NCBI GenBank assembly: GCA_001465935.1
Contig: LNKV01000021.1
Location: 280,501 to 344,500, forward strand
Direction: 5' to 3'
DNA: 64,000 nucleotides
DNA from: Clarireedia homoeocarpa
Lineage: Eukaryota > Ascomycota > Leotiomycetes > Helotiales > Rutstroemiaceae
Under the pieces are notes generated by a model. The model was not told the DNA's origin and did no database searches. It saw only the letters and a list, made by a program, of their open reading frames with translations. Positions 44,576 through 57,437 of this stretch are shown here, piece by piece; positions within the stretch are counted from its first letter, which is position 1, and each line of letters starts with the position of its first letter. The translations under genes were made by a program, and so were the position numbers.

Positions 44576-47500
44576 CTACTGCATAATATCAGCAACCCGG
44601 CGAGCAACCTAAATCAAAGTTTGTTAGTCATGTTCTTCGGTAGAATATAATTATTATTGCTCACCTCAGGGCTTGATTTGATGAATGGGATGTCGAAAAA
44701 GTTGTATTTCTCGTTTTTGACGAGCTCAAGAATCGTTATGAGCAAACCCCAAGGTACTGGTTGAGGAATTGTTGCTCTCTCTAGTAGAACGCGAAGAATT
44801 TGTTGGCTGATGTCCGATTCCTCTTGATCGTTATTATCATTTCCGAATAGTTCAAGGAGTGCTTGGCTAAAGTAGTGCGTATGCGCGTTGGGGTAGCGGA
44901 GCTGATTGACCATGCTGGTGATGAGATAGTATCGTGCCTCTGCATTTAATTCATGCACGAGCATTGAAATCAAGGCAGCATCATTCGAGGTGCGAACAAA
45001 TGTCGCGCCGCCCTTTTGTCTTGCCCTTTTGATCGCATGCATGCCAATATACATAACTAGAGAATCAATGAGTTTCAAATCAACATTGATTGGGACAAAC
45101 CCTGCACCAGTCAGACCAGACTGTTTCTGTTGAACGGTGTGCGTAATTTGTGCGACCGAGTCCTCCAGTGGGCCAGTCGCCAGGGCTTGCTCGAGAACAT
45201 CGATTAGACCAGTCTGTCGTAACGGACCCTCGAGATCATAAGCATTTTGTGGTAGTAGACGCATTTCATCGATGCGGTCAAGTTTCAATCCTGGCTGTAG
45301 CGGATCTGGCATTTTAGGGCCTGTAGGTTGAGCCTCCAATACAATGTTTATGAGTTGCACACAATGGCTGGGGATATGGGCGCATATCTTGGTAGAGTAC
45401 ACCGCTACGAAGTCAGGCCAATCATGCTGCAAGATGGCTAGAAGCTTGAGAACCCCATGGTAGATATTTCTCGTGGGTAGAGAGAGGTGCAACGGCTTGA
45501 GTAGCTCACCCATAAAGCTCATCAAACATTCTATGAGTCTAGCGTATGGTTCCCAACCTAGCTCATCTGGAAGTCTCATCATGGGGACCAAAAAGAATCG
45601 GTGGGAGACCAATGTGAGCCAGCCATACACGAAACCAGGGAAGTAGGCCGGCTGAAGCTTGACGAGTTTGTCCGCGAATGTTAGAATGATCTGATGGTTC
45701 TCCTCATCTGTCAGCTCATCAGAGAAATTGTTCAAGTGGCAGAGCATTGAAGACAGAAGTCGGGTGAAAACTTTCTGGTTGAAGTTCTCGCCACGCATGA
45801 CATGGTGGTGATTGAGAACCAATGTGATCACGGATAGAATGGACTCAAGGAAGGCAGCTCTATTTGACCTCACTTCTCCTTCACGCTCATAGCCCTTGAC
45901 AAGTAGGGAAACAAGTTTTGCTAAGGCATCGATGGGCCCGTAAGCTTCGGTTAGAGATGTGTGCACTTGGATGTCTTGTTCGAACCGATCAACCGATACG
46001 TCGATGGCTAGACGCAAGAACAAGCACAAGTCCTCCTTGTCGTTGATAACTTGCCTGTTGTACATATGTGAAATGAAGGCAACCGCTGCTCTTTCCGAAG
46101 CATGAATGTTACTCAATAAGCGGACCCATTCCTCGAAGATGTACTCCATTTGGTCATGGCGATTGGCAAGGCGAGAGTCTGGATTTGTGCCCATGTTCTT
46201 TGGAAGGGCGGAAGCTGTAAGCTTCTGTTTGAGCTGTTGCCCGACTTCCAACTCAGGTTCTTCAGCAATCCATTGATAAGCGACCTCCAAGCTCTTTGCG
46301 AGATCACTGTACAGCGCTAGCGGACGGTCAACAAGTAAGACCTGCTCTAAAAGGGAGGAAAAGAACTCTAGAGTTCCTGCCTTTCGCTCTGCTAGAGCTG
46401 TAGATGCAGCGAAATCTACTCGTGGCCAGTCGATCATATCCGCTTTTATCAACGCGATAATCAACGGGACATGTAGAAGTGTCTCGCCAACTTGTTGTCC
46501 GATGAACATCGACACACGAACTGCGGTACGGCCACCCATCCTGATGATTGTTTCTAAAACATGCACTAAGCACTCGATTACTACTGTGTTTTCACTACCG
46601 CTGAAGACGATTCCACAAATTTGCTCGGCAATCCAAACGTCATATGGTTCTTGTCCTTGTTGGCTTCTGATGATTAGACCGAGTAGCGCGTCGAAGATAT
46701 CGACTACGGGATGAGGACGGGGAAGATCCGCATAATGCTGCTCAGGCATGTCTGCTGTCTTCTGTTGCAGTTCAGCCAAAAGCCGATTCACCTTATCTCC
46801 TACTCCCTGAGGATTCATATTGATATTTGGCATCCTCCCGTTAGGTAATATAGTAGAAGGCTGCCCATACGGTGTTTGTTGGTTGTTCAGGAGCGGAAGT
46901 GCAGGCGTCTCAGCAGGTGTCGTGAGGTTAGGGACGGTGGAGAATTGGTCCTGCAGCAGATCATTCGTTATTGACCTCGTTGCATCCGATGCTGAGGCTA
47001 CATGGGTAGTGCCTGCCATAGAACCTGCCATCGAGCTTCTCTCGGCCAAAGCTGGACGTGGTTGTCGAGCAAAATCATCGTAAATAGCCATTTGTTCTGG
47101 ATTCAAGCCAGTGAGTGAAGGCTGTAATTTGTATGGTGCCGGAATGGTCCATGCCCAACGGCTGAGCTGCGGATCGATGTATGGCTCATCCGGTCGGACT
47201 AAGCGATGGCGACGGCGTAACTCTAATTCTCCTTCTAACATCTCTTCGATTTCAGGCACAGCACGTTCTTCTGCTTTCTTTTCCACTTGACTGCAAGCCA
47301 AATCAAGGTTCGAGTTGACACACATGATAATAGTTCCTTCAGGTAATTGATGCTCAACGGACATCGATCGAATGTAGTTTGTCATGCTGGCACGCAATGG
47401 CTCTTTTGAGGTAACCAAAGCCAAACTACCCGCTGTTTTCTTGACCATGTTGATGGCAGCTGACCGTACACGTGCCTCATTGGGTTCAGTAGCAAAATCT

Positions 47501-50500
47501 TTATGTACCATCTGAGCGGTAGAAATTGCAGCAATGGTGACTGACCGCTCCACGACAGGGGAAATGATCTCGTAAACTGCTCGGGTAACCGCAAGTCTCA
47601 CGATTTCTTGTAGTCGGCCCTGGTTCACCAATTCGTTCGCCGGTGGGTAATTAAGAAGAGGTCCAAGATCCGGGATGGAAGAAGTAATTTCTTGTGGGGA
47701 GAATCTGCCACTTGCGACTCCACCGCCAATCCCGTTCAAGGAAAGGTTCTCAAACCTATCCATGACATCAGGTACTGCCATAGGTTCAGTGGCCTCTTCA
47801 ACAGGTGGGATGCGAGTCTGGAATTCTGTGGAGGGTTTGATAGTTTTGTGATCCAGGTTCAAGCCCTTGCAAAGGACCTCAATCTCAAACTTAAGGTTTA
47901 GTTTGAGATCAGCCTTATAATACAATTCGATCAAGAGGTGGATAATATCCATGAGCCACGGGTTAGGTGGCTTGAAGACAACCGATTTCTGCCCTTCAAT
48001 GAGAACTTTGCAGACAAATGGAATGACAATAATGAGTCGTTGTGTATCGTAGGCTTCAAGAAGTAATTGCTTGAACGCGATGTTTCTGTGTTTGATGGGT
48101 TTGTCTCGTGCAAGAGTAAGAGATCCCAACCAACCACCAAGATTCTTCAAGTGACCTCGTTCTACCGAAGATTGCATGGTACTTTCGGCGTTGAGCAGCT
48201 TTGCAACACTGATATATGTCTCTCTTAAAACTTGAGACCATAGGATTTTATCCTTGAGAAGTTCAACAAGATTGAGATACAGGCTGTGGTAATTTGGTTG
48301 AAGCTTGGCTCGCTGCTCCACTAGATGACTGGCAAACCATTTTTGATTTGTTTCAACAAGGACGTTCCTCAAATCTTCAGCCTTCAACTCGATATTGCTC
48401 TCAGTAACGTTATTCAACGTGAATAGTACCTTTTCTTGGGGTAGTGCTTCTGGATCATTGAATTCAAGATCAGATGGGAGTGGATCCACGTTGATAGAGG
48501 TAAACGGAGGTGCAGCGGGCTCCGCAGCTAAAATTCCCTCGATAGCCCCATTCGTAATACTACCTCCATTTAGGAGATCTCCACGACCGGGTCCATTGCG
48601 CATAAGCTCTTGCTGGTTACGAATAACTTCCTCGGCATGCTTCCAAGCTTCTGTGCCTTCAAGACCTGGGACTTGTAGCAGTTGATGGCAGAAGCCCGGC
48701 CATTCCTGCAAACGACCGAGGAGCTGTATAAGCGCCTGAAGTCCAAATTTGTACATCGAATCTTCAGGAGGATGGTCCCGAACGGCTTCAAGAATCATCC
48801 CCAAGCCTATCTCCAAGGGAAGATCAGCAATAAGCTTGTGAGAGATTATTCCACCGAACAGAACTGCAGTAGTTGCGAGCGCCTCCAAAGGATAGGTATA
48901 GTATAGTATATATTCATCAAAGAGACCATGAATCATGCAAGCAAACACATCTTGTTGAGCTGGATCATGTGACTGCTTATATCCGGCCAGAGCTTGAACA
49001 ACATCTCGAACCTCAAGCTCATTGCTATACATCTGCTTATAGTGCTGCTCCATAACACCAACGGCATGTTCTGATAACGCATTTGTTTCCAAACCATTAG
49101 CGTCGATAATCCGGTCGAGTTCATCGTCTTGGCCGTAATTGATCAATCGAGGGTAGGCAGTAATGCAGGTTCGCTGAACAGCTATGAGTTGCGCCGAAGG
49201 CTCCTTTGGAAGAATATCCTCCAAGACATTTAGCATGGCGAACACCGTTTTTACTGGGAGCATAATACTGTGTTCCTGCTTGGTACGCTGGAACGCAAGC
49301 TCATGCTGAGCTTTAATGCTCAGAAAAGTTAAAAGAGCTGTGCCTAATTCTTCCTCCCGGGACATGTTCATGGCCTTCCAATCTTTGAGATCTAGCATAC
49401 CACGCGAGTGTGCCAGTGCAGCGAGATCAAGCCCAAACCCATTCAGCATCAATACCAATTCTTGAAGCCAATCGTGTTTTGCCGCATGATCGAGTATCGT
49501 TGGAAGTTGGAGAGGTGCCTTAACGTGAGCGTCCATCAAACGTTGCGCTACCCAGCTCTTGTCCTTTCGCCACAGGCTATCAAGAACGAAATCATAATTA
49601 GGATCAAATCTGAATAAGAAACGGTCAAAAAGATTGTTGATTGTCTCAACAGCTAGCTCTGGCCATTTAGGAGGTACGCCGAAAGCCGAGACCAGGAAAA
49701 TATCAAGATTTGGAACGACAACTTCTTGAAACAATCGCTTCGCTTCCACCGTTTCTGACGATTGCGGTGTTCTAAGAGCCACAAGGAAGACGGATGACAT
49801 AGTGGGCATGGAAACAAGAGGATGCTTCACAGCCCATTCCGCGCGCGTTCGAACCTCCGGCTTAGATTCAGCATAGTCGTCCAAGGTGAATGATGGCTGA
49901 AGACCCGGGACAGTCGAGGCGTCAAGTTCGTCAGGGCTTAAGGATGCATAGGCACTGATGAAAGATAGCTGGGTTTCGGAATACTGCCAAGTACCACCAA
50001 TTAACTGCTGAACGATGGTGGGATCTTCCAGGGCAACTGGCCGCAAAGCTTCGTATATTGCTAGAAATTGCAGCGGAGATATCCTCAGATCAGTTGTATC
50101 GAAGCATGATACGACGCGCTGCCAATTAAACCCCGCAGGAACCTCTTTTCGAATACTGCTGACAAGCACTTGTGGGGAGAATGTAGGTGTTCGACTAATG
50201 GCGGTATAAAGTAAGGCTGCAGCCACTTGTTCTTCATCCAAGCTAATATTTCCAGCATGTCGCAGATGTTCTCTACATGTTTCTTCGTCTGCCGTGAACG
50301 TTGATCCAGTCTTCTGAATGTATAGGGCCAACTGATTGCCCTCTGTAAGAATATGCATTAAAAATAGTGCCGCGAGGACTTCTGTAGGCGCGGGGATATC
50401 TGCTTCGAGGTGACGTGTATAACGGTATTCGATCGCCCGAAAGAGGGCAATTTTTGCTTGGGAATCGAAGTTTGGAGGGTGGCCTTGTACGAACCGATCG

Positions 50501-51291
50501 ACAATTGTGGCAAGGAAGGAAGGCGAAAGGTTTTCGTGACTAGGTCCCGAAAGAGATTCGAGGAAGGATGAATAGTTTGCAGAAAGAATGGCATCGGCTG
50601 CAGGTGTTCGGTCAGCTTCAATGAGAAACAAAGGAATGGGATGCGACCACCTTTCGTTTTGAGGTCTGATCTTGAACCAGTTTTAAAAGCAAGTGCTAGA
50701 ATTGTCTTCTCGAGCGCGTCTAGCTTAAAATGCTCCATGAAAGTTGAAAGGTCAAAATCACGAAAGATATCATCATTTGCCGTCTCTATCGACTCGGCGA
50801 TTTTCCCCGCTTGTTCGACATCGTGAGACACTTTGCGCACCTCATTTACTAAGATTTGATAGTTTCCTGGATTAAGGACGGCTCGATTAAGGCCAGGAAA
50901 TATTTGAGGTGCATTGCCAACCACTAGCCGGCAGAAGTATTTGGAGTATACTTCCATGCCGTGCTCATCAACCAGCTAAGGAAAGGGCGTATATTAGATA
51001 TCGTTCCCGACATTGCAGCAGATAAGCAGATTTGTTACGTACCTTTCTGAGCTGTTCAGCTTGCTGTTCCCACTTTGTGCGATCTTTGTCTTCCTTAATT
51101 GTGCCGAGTAACAGGTAAACCTGAGCGACGACGATTTTGTTTACGGAGCTCGAGCCGATTGGACTGTTGGTAGATGGGCTTGCGCCAGCACTAAAGGTAG
51201 AATGATGCGAGCCGTGAGGCGAATGACTAACTCCTGTCACGATTGTTTGCGCCGGTGAAGGTGTAAATGTCCCCCCTCTTGAATTCACCAT
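44576..51291 (-). CDS. NOT1: CCR4-NOT scaffold subunit NOT1
   Basis: NOT1 (yeast Cdc39) is the scaffold of the CCR4-NOT deadenylase complex, acting in mRNA decay and repression. Four exons, 51043-51291, 50651-50975, 44665-50597 and 44576-44608, give 2179 residues. Introns are 67, 53 and 56 nt; the last joins IKSSPEV to ARRVADIMQ and supplies the true C-terminus. The N-terminal HEAT region includes IVVAQVYLLLGTIKEDKDRT, LVDEHGMEVYSKYFCRLV. A MIF4G domain that binds the Caf1 nuclease begins near residue 890 (INVDPLPSDLEFNDPEALPQ). The CAF40-binding segment (DUF3819) is near 1200-1345 (VERSVTIAAISTAQMVHKDF). The NOT1 C-terminal domain that docks Not2/Not5 spans about 1750-2160 (PDFVAVYSTKICAHIPSHCV; LNAEARYYLITSMVNQLRYP; PQPVPWGLLITILELVKN). 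No other intron is needed in the 5.9 kb exon. Confidence 0.98.
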
Positions 51292-51716
51292 CGAAGATAG
51301 TTGTATTTTGGCGCAGACCCACTCCCGCAGAGCTACCTCTCAATCTTCTTGCAAGATGAAAGGAGATCTATCTGGGAGGAGTGGACATGGAAGGAAGAAG
51401 AGAAATGGAAATGAATAAGCTATGCGCGATGGTATTATGGGAGGTATATCGCTGGTGGTGTGTGAGGTGGGTAGGATGGTAGGATGGTAGGTACGTAGGT
51501 AGTAAGTAGTAGTAGTGGTAGTAGTAGGTCGTAGAGGTTATTCCGGAAAGGATTTTGGACGATGTGTTTCCTTGTGGGGCTTTCCTTGGGTGGTCTATTC
51601 GCAGTACTGTACACTGTAGTCTACCATAGAAGAACTTTAAGGTTGGGTTTTAGGTTCGAAGCTCGCTCGGTTAAGTAAATGGGCGAGATGGGCACATGGG
51701 GCGGAGGAGGACGACG

Positions 51717-51754
51717 AGGGCGAGGGCGAGGGCGAGGGTGAGGGCGAGGGCGAA
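51717..51754. repeat. (GAGGGC)n microsatellite
   Basis: About six hexamer units, one with GAGGGT. Confidence 0.85.
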
Positions 51755-51756
51755 GT

Positions 51757-51812
51757 TCTGTGATGCAAATTCTGCGATGCAAATTCTGTGATGCAAATTC
51801 TGTGATGCAAAT
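51757..51812. repeat. Tandem 14 bp unit, four copies
   Basis: The unit is TCTGTGATGCAAAT; copy 2 has C for T at the fifth base. It directly follows the hexamer array. Confidence 0.9.
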
Positions 51813-53033
51813 TGGAAGCACAGGACAGTGCCAGTCTTGGAGAACGAACACGATAGCTCCCCTTCTATCAGCCGCGCCTTGTCTCACATCACGGCAGTGG
51901 TTGTTGATTGTCGGGGGAGGGACACAAGTATTACTGGCAGTCCAGCCGTACAAGGGGATGGGATTGCGGGGTTGCTCATCCTGTACATGTCGTCTCATGG
52001 GCCTCAGCCAGTGAGAGAAGACATCCCGACACAATTGAAGGATTCTGAAGACATTGCCGGCCAATTGCCCATTGTTGTTCCAACTGTTATTCTTCGACAA
52101 GGCTTTATGGAAATACATACAAGTACTTGGTTGGTCACTGTAGCTGTCCCTTTGAAGGGCTAAATGGCACAGTTGCACTCTCGACCGAGTACCCAAGTCC
52201 AAGTAGTAACGGAAAAGTGCAGGTAGGGCCTCTCGTGCCTGATACTGCACTCCCGTTACCTGCACTATACATCTATACATCTATTCCCCGAGGATTGGCG
52301 AAGACCAGGAGCGCTTTTATCCCTTCACAGCCTGGACCGAGGAGTGTTGGCCATCTTCAAAACATCATATACATGTCGCCATGTTTCTTGTACAATGTAG
52401 GTAAGCAGCAACTGACTGAAGAGTGGTAGCTTTGCTGGTAGGTGGCTCCAACATAGATAGGTATTTGCGAATAGTCTCATCCAAACCCTCACTAGGATCA
52501 GAACAAACCCGTCTAGCGTTCTCTCTAAACCAAAGGCAGACAGATTTGGGACAGCAATGTAGGCGCTCAGCTACCGCTTCACAGATAGTTCATTCATCCC
52601 AAGCTTTGATTTCGGATTGATTAATGCTTACTATCGCCTCCTGCAATTCGGCTTGCTGCTTTCTGCTTTATTATACCTGCTTTACATAATCACACCCCAA
52701 GTTTCCTAAGGCATCGGGGAAAAGTTTAAAAAAACACCGACAACTTATGCCCCTCGTCACCATGTCAACGAGTTTAAGCTGGATATCAACAAGTAGCTCG
52801 GTTGTGTACAGCAAGTAATCCACCTTCTTGCATACCGACCCTTCTGTGGATTCTTAAACTGGCATACTCCGTACTTCGCACCGTACTCCGTACAGTCTTT
52901 GAAGAACTGGTCCAAACTTAATTCCGCCGCCTCCTTTCATTTTCGTTTTTTGTTCAATACAGTTAATTCCTGCCCTTTGACGGGCGTTGTTCCGAGGCTT
53001 TTCATACATATTAACCACAAAATAATAGTCAAG

Positions 53034-54798
53034 ATGCCAGGAACAATATCCGAGGGACCTTCGGTCACCATGAGTTTTGCAAATAATTTTTGGGGAAAAG
53101 ATGATGCCGGTGTGGAACCTTTGATTCAACGTATGCTTCATGCAAAACAGACTTGTGATGAGTTGAAATCTTTCTATAGCGGTATGTTTACATCTTACGG
53201 CGACATATCACAAGCTGATCAATTTGCACAGCTCGTTCCGCTCTTGAGGAAGACTATGCTCGCAAGCTACTCCAATTATCCAAGAAACCATTGGGGTCAC
53301 AAGAGACGGGAACTCTGCGGATATCTCTGGATACTTTGAGAGGTGAGGTCGAGGCGATGGGAAAGGCACATCAGAGCATTGCAGCGCAAATGAAAACCGA
53401 GTTGGAAGAGCCGCTGGCGGCGTTTGCAGGCGCAATGAAGGAAAGAAGAAAAATTGTTCAACATGGAACAGAAAAGTTATTGAAAATTAAAGTACAACAA
53501 ACGCAGCAAGTCAATAAGGTATACAAACTCTGCTTCAACCACCAAGGTTGTTACTAAATTGACTCCAGACTCGAGACAAGTATGAGCAAGAATGTCTCAA
53601 AATCAAAGGATACCTTGCGCAAGGCCACATGGTCATGGGCCAAGAAGAACGAAGAAATAAAGCAAAACTGGAGAAAACTCAGATCAACCTTGCGGCTTCG
53701 AATACAGAATACGAGAATGCCGTCAAGATTTTGGAAGATACCACAGGCCGCTGGAACAGGGACTGGAAGGCAGCGGCAGATAAGTTCCAGGACCTTGAAG
53801 AAGAGCGACTTGACTTCTTGAAAAGTAGCTTGTGGAGCTTCGCAAATATTGCCTCAACCGTCTGTGTTAGCGATGATGCTTCATGCGAGAAGGTTCGCCT
53901 TGCGCTTGAAGAGTGCGAGGTGGAGAAAGATATTATGTCTTTCATCAAGGAGCGTGGAACTGGACAAGAGATTCCAGATCCTCCAAAGTATATCAATTTC
54001 TGTCGTGGTGATGCTGACTCACAATCAGAAGCTTCCGAGGATGAAGCTTATTCGGTGGCGCAATTCCAACGAACTATCAATCCAGCTTATAGGAGTTCCT
54101 CGCCCCAACCTTCTACATACGAGTCTCACCATGATCCCCAGAATCCGCTCGCCAAAGACCTCATTCATGGCGAAGAAACGCCAAAGAATCGAGAACAAAC
54201 CGCTACCCCACAGAGGTCTGGGCCAACACCAGACAAGTCTCGCCATGCGCAAGTCGAGGATTATGAGCCAGAGCCGGTAATCCGGGCTTCGCAAGAGTAC
54301 CCACCAGCCAAGTCTAGACCGAGAGCACAATCTCAAGCCAGCAGCTACCAACAAGGCGGCAGGCCACGGGTTCAGCAGCAGATTGAGTATCAACAACCCG
54401 ACCGGCGATCACAAGATTACCAACAAGAAGACAGACAGAGACAGCAAAGTCAGATGGATTACCAACAAGGCGAAAGACAAAGACAACAGCCTCCAATGGA
54501 TTATCAGCAATCGGCAAGACAACGTCAGCAGTCTCTCGATTACCAACAAAATGAGAGACAAAAGCAAACCGAGAGGCAAAAACAAGCTCAAGCGCAAGCC
54601 CACGCTCAAGCCCAGGCCCAAGCTGCTTATCGTATGCAACAACAAGAACGCGCAAGACAGCCTCAGCTTGAGTACCAGCCGCGTCCTGACAGTTCACGGC
54701 AACCTCCGCTCGATCATCAGCAACGTCCGGACAGCTCTAGATTACCAAAAATGGACTGGTCAAAACCTATACACTTGCCCTACGATCCGCAGCAGCAA

Positions 54799-54832
<34 letters not shown>

Positions 54833-56776
54833 AGCAACAGAGGCAGTTGGCTCTGGAAGCTCCAATACCTACACAAGATCAAGGGACTTCGGTGCCCCAC
54901 GATCCTTACCCAATGGATGGTATGACTATGTTGTGTCGAACTGGGCCCCCTTCTGCACCTTCTGATAGGAGCTCTGCTCACAGTCCAGCCAGACCATCGA
55001 GTCGGGACTCTCAAAGTGACTACTCAAATCCGACTTCATTCTCTAGCCAAGATCCCTCGAGTGGACAAGCTTCACCCGTGAAGCAAACCGCTCCTGTTTC
55101 TGCTCCTGTTCCTGCTCCGGCGCCAGCTCAGGCCCCAGCCCTAGCTCAGGCTCCAGCTCCAGCTTCAGCTCCAGTCACCGGTGCAGCTCCAGAAAAGGCG
55201 GTTCAGAAGAGGAAGAGTGGATTCTTCCAGAGCCATAGTCCGTTCAGACGAAAGAGCACTAAAGAAAAGGATATTCCTACTGTGGCTAAGCCGACTCCAA
55301 CTAGCCGCAGTACATGGTCAGCCAGAAATACAAGTTCTCAAAGCAACCCAGCTCCACCCGTTACTGCCCAAAGTACAGCATCTAGGCGACCTACTTCAAG
55401 AATGATTCAACCGGCCCCACAAACTATGATGATCACAGACAGACCAAGTAACAGCCCGGAGCCTGTCGATCCTCGTGCAAACTTCCAGTTGAATATCGGT
55501 AATAATGTTTTCGATGTTGCTGCGCCAGAAAAGAAAAACACGTTAGGTCAAAATGCGTCTACACCAAATCCGGAAGAGGAGCTAGATCCCATAGCACAAG
55601 CTCTAGCCGATCTCAAAGGAGTAACAAAAGCATCATCTACTAGAGTTTCCGCTGATAAGTACCATGGCGTGGCGACCCCTGCCCCTGGAGCGACACCAGC
55701 ATCTAGACCCATAGGAACACAAATGGTCAATGGTGCTTTGATGGCTGGTATGCGAGGCACTCCACCACCGTCTTATGACCAAACACCTGTAGAGAGACTC
55801 GGTCTCCCATCACCAGCTTTTACCTCAAAAGCAATGCAACAAACCAGGCAGAAATACATCGACCAAACACAGAACATATTCAGCCCGCCGCAGCCAAGAC
55901 CAGAGTCTCAAGCAGCTTCCTATGGCTCTCGTCCTGGCACGAGGGGATCGGAAATGCCAAGAGCCGCATCTCCAGCACCTACACGTGGTCACTCGCCTCG
56001 TCCGCCAACGCAAACAGAAATGCGATCAGCTCCTCAACCCGCATCGCCTGCTCCATACGCGGGGAGTGTGCGTTCCCGCGGTGGGTCAACCCCACAACCA
56101 TCAAAGCGAAATTCCGATGGCTACTATCAGCGGAATTCTCCTGCCGCTACTACTCGTGCCGTATCTCCGGCACCTTTTGCACAGCCTGAGAGACCTGGTA
56201 GCAGTCATGTTCCAGCCCCATTCGCACAAGAGAGGCCTGGTAGTAGCCACGTCAAAGCTCCATTCCAGCAACAAGACAGACCAAGTAGCAGCCACGTCAA
56301 GCCTCCATTCACACAACAAGAAAGACCTGCTAGCAGCCAATCGATCAATAGCATGGCAATGCAATTAGCACCAGCCCCAGATGATGTTTATGGTTCTCAA
56401 GGACGAAGTGGTGGTAGGTCGGGGGCTGGATCCAGGGCGATGAGTTATTATGGTGGCGGAAACGATCAGCAACTGACTGCACGAAGTCGAAGTAAGAGTG
56501 TTGCAGAGGTTCGGCAGTTCAACAGAGAAGGTCGTCCAATCTTGCACTTTGGTATGTATTAAGTGATCTTGATGAACGAATGATCTTATGCTAACAGACT
56601 ACTTAGCTCGTGCATTATACATGTATCAGGCTGCAATCCCAGAGGAATTGAGCTTCGCAAAAGGAGATATTCTCGCGATTATGACGCATCAAGATGATGG
56701 ATGGTGGGAGGCAGAAGTAGCTGGAAAGAATGGTCGTCCTGGCTTGGTACCAAGCAACTATCTCCAGAACTGCTAA
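53034..56776 (+). CDS. F-BAR/SH3 cytokinesis protein (Cdc15/Imp2/Hof1 family)
   Basis: Proteins of this family bind membrane at the division site and organise the actomyosin ring and septum. Four exons, 53034-53181, 53232-53518, 53569-56551 and 56598-56776, give 1198 residues. The FCH/F-BAR part occupies about residues 15-280: SFANNFWGKDDAGVEPLIQR, HAKQTCDELKSFYSARSALE, EDYARKLLQLSKKPLGSQET, EPLAAFAGAMKERRKIVQHG. The long middle is disordered, Gln/Pro/Ser-rich. It has a poly-Gln tract (about residues 553-570; CAG/CAA at 54789-54840), an Ala-Pro run (VPAPAPAQAPALAQAPAPAS) and four near-tandem units of the type PFAQxERPGSSHV near residues 1010-1070. The C-terminal SH3 domain is complete: ARALYMYQAAIPEELSFAKG, DILAIM, DDGWWEAEV, RPGLVPSNYLQ. 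The SH3 domain starts exactly at the last intron. Which of Cdc15, Imp2 or Hof1 is the closest match cannot be decided here. Confidence 0.95.
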
Positions 56777-57437
56777 GAGCAGCATGTCAAATTGACTATG
56801 AATATACCCTGATGAGCTGATGATGGCAGGATGGTCGGTTTAGGATATACCCTTGGGAAAATTTGTTAATAATGAATCAGTCGATGACGGCGATGATGAT
56901 GTAGCGAAGGAGTGACAGATAGGATCTCTCTCTTTATGTTTTATATTTTCTTGTTCTATTCGATTCGGCACCCACAAGGTGCCGTTGAAATTTTTACCTT
57001 CTTACGAGCGATGTTGGTTTTAACCGGAATTGGGTTGGATTTTGTAGTCATATTGAGATATCAGCTTGCTTGCAGTTTTGGGTGGAAGGGGGGATTTTGG
57101 CTTGATGATTCCATTCTGACTTGATTTTGCGGGGCGGTTTTCCTTATTTCTTTTCATTTTCATCCGTAGAAATATGAGATGTATTTTGATACTTCCTATA
57201 TAACATAACAGTCGTTTACATGGAGTTTGGAATAATGTTTTTCTAGTGGCATGTGAAGCTTGTGCAATGTAACCAAAAAATTCCAAAGCTCGCGACGTCA
57301 TTAAACAATACAGTGGTCTAGCACCAGCTTGTTTCGTAAACACCTCAACACCTTCACCACACATCATCGCGATTTTTCCTTCTTTCAGACTTCTTGGTCG
57401 TATATTCGCAATCGCAAATCTCGCAGACAATGTGAAA
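56777..57437. other. Intergenic (tandem genes)
   Basis: This holds the 3' flank of the F-BAR gene and the promoter of the seipin gene. No other gene is supported. Confidence 0.45.

Larger units (their letters stand above)
51292..53033. promoter_or_regulatory. Divergent region NOT1 / F-BAR gene
   Basis: This is 1.74 kb between two divergent starts. It contains GTAG-type simple repeats (about 51465-51530) and the two tandem arrays listed next. No gene is supported; the frames on both strands run through the repeats. Confidence 0.5.

Noticed and set aside
51621..52280. Minus-strand frame of 219 codons
   Set aside because: Its C-terminal part is translated from the GAGGGC and 14-base tandem arrays (Arg-Pro repeats); no domain, and it lies in the NOT1 upstream region.
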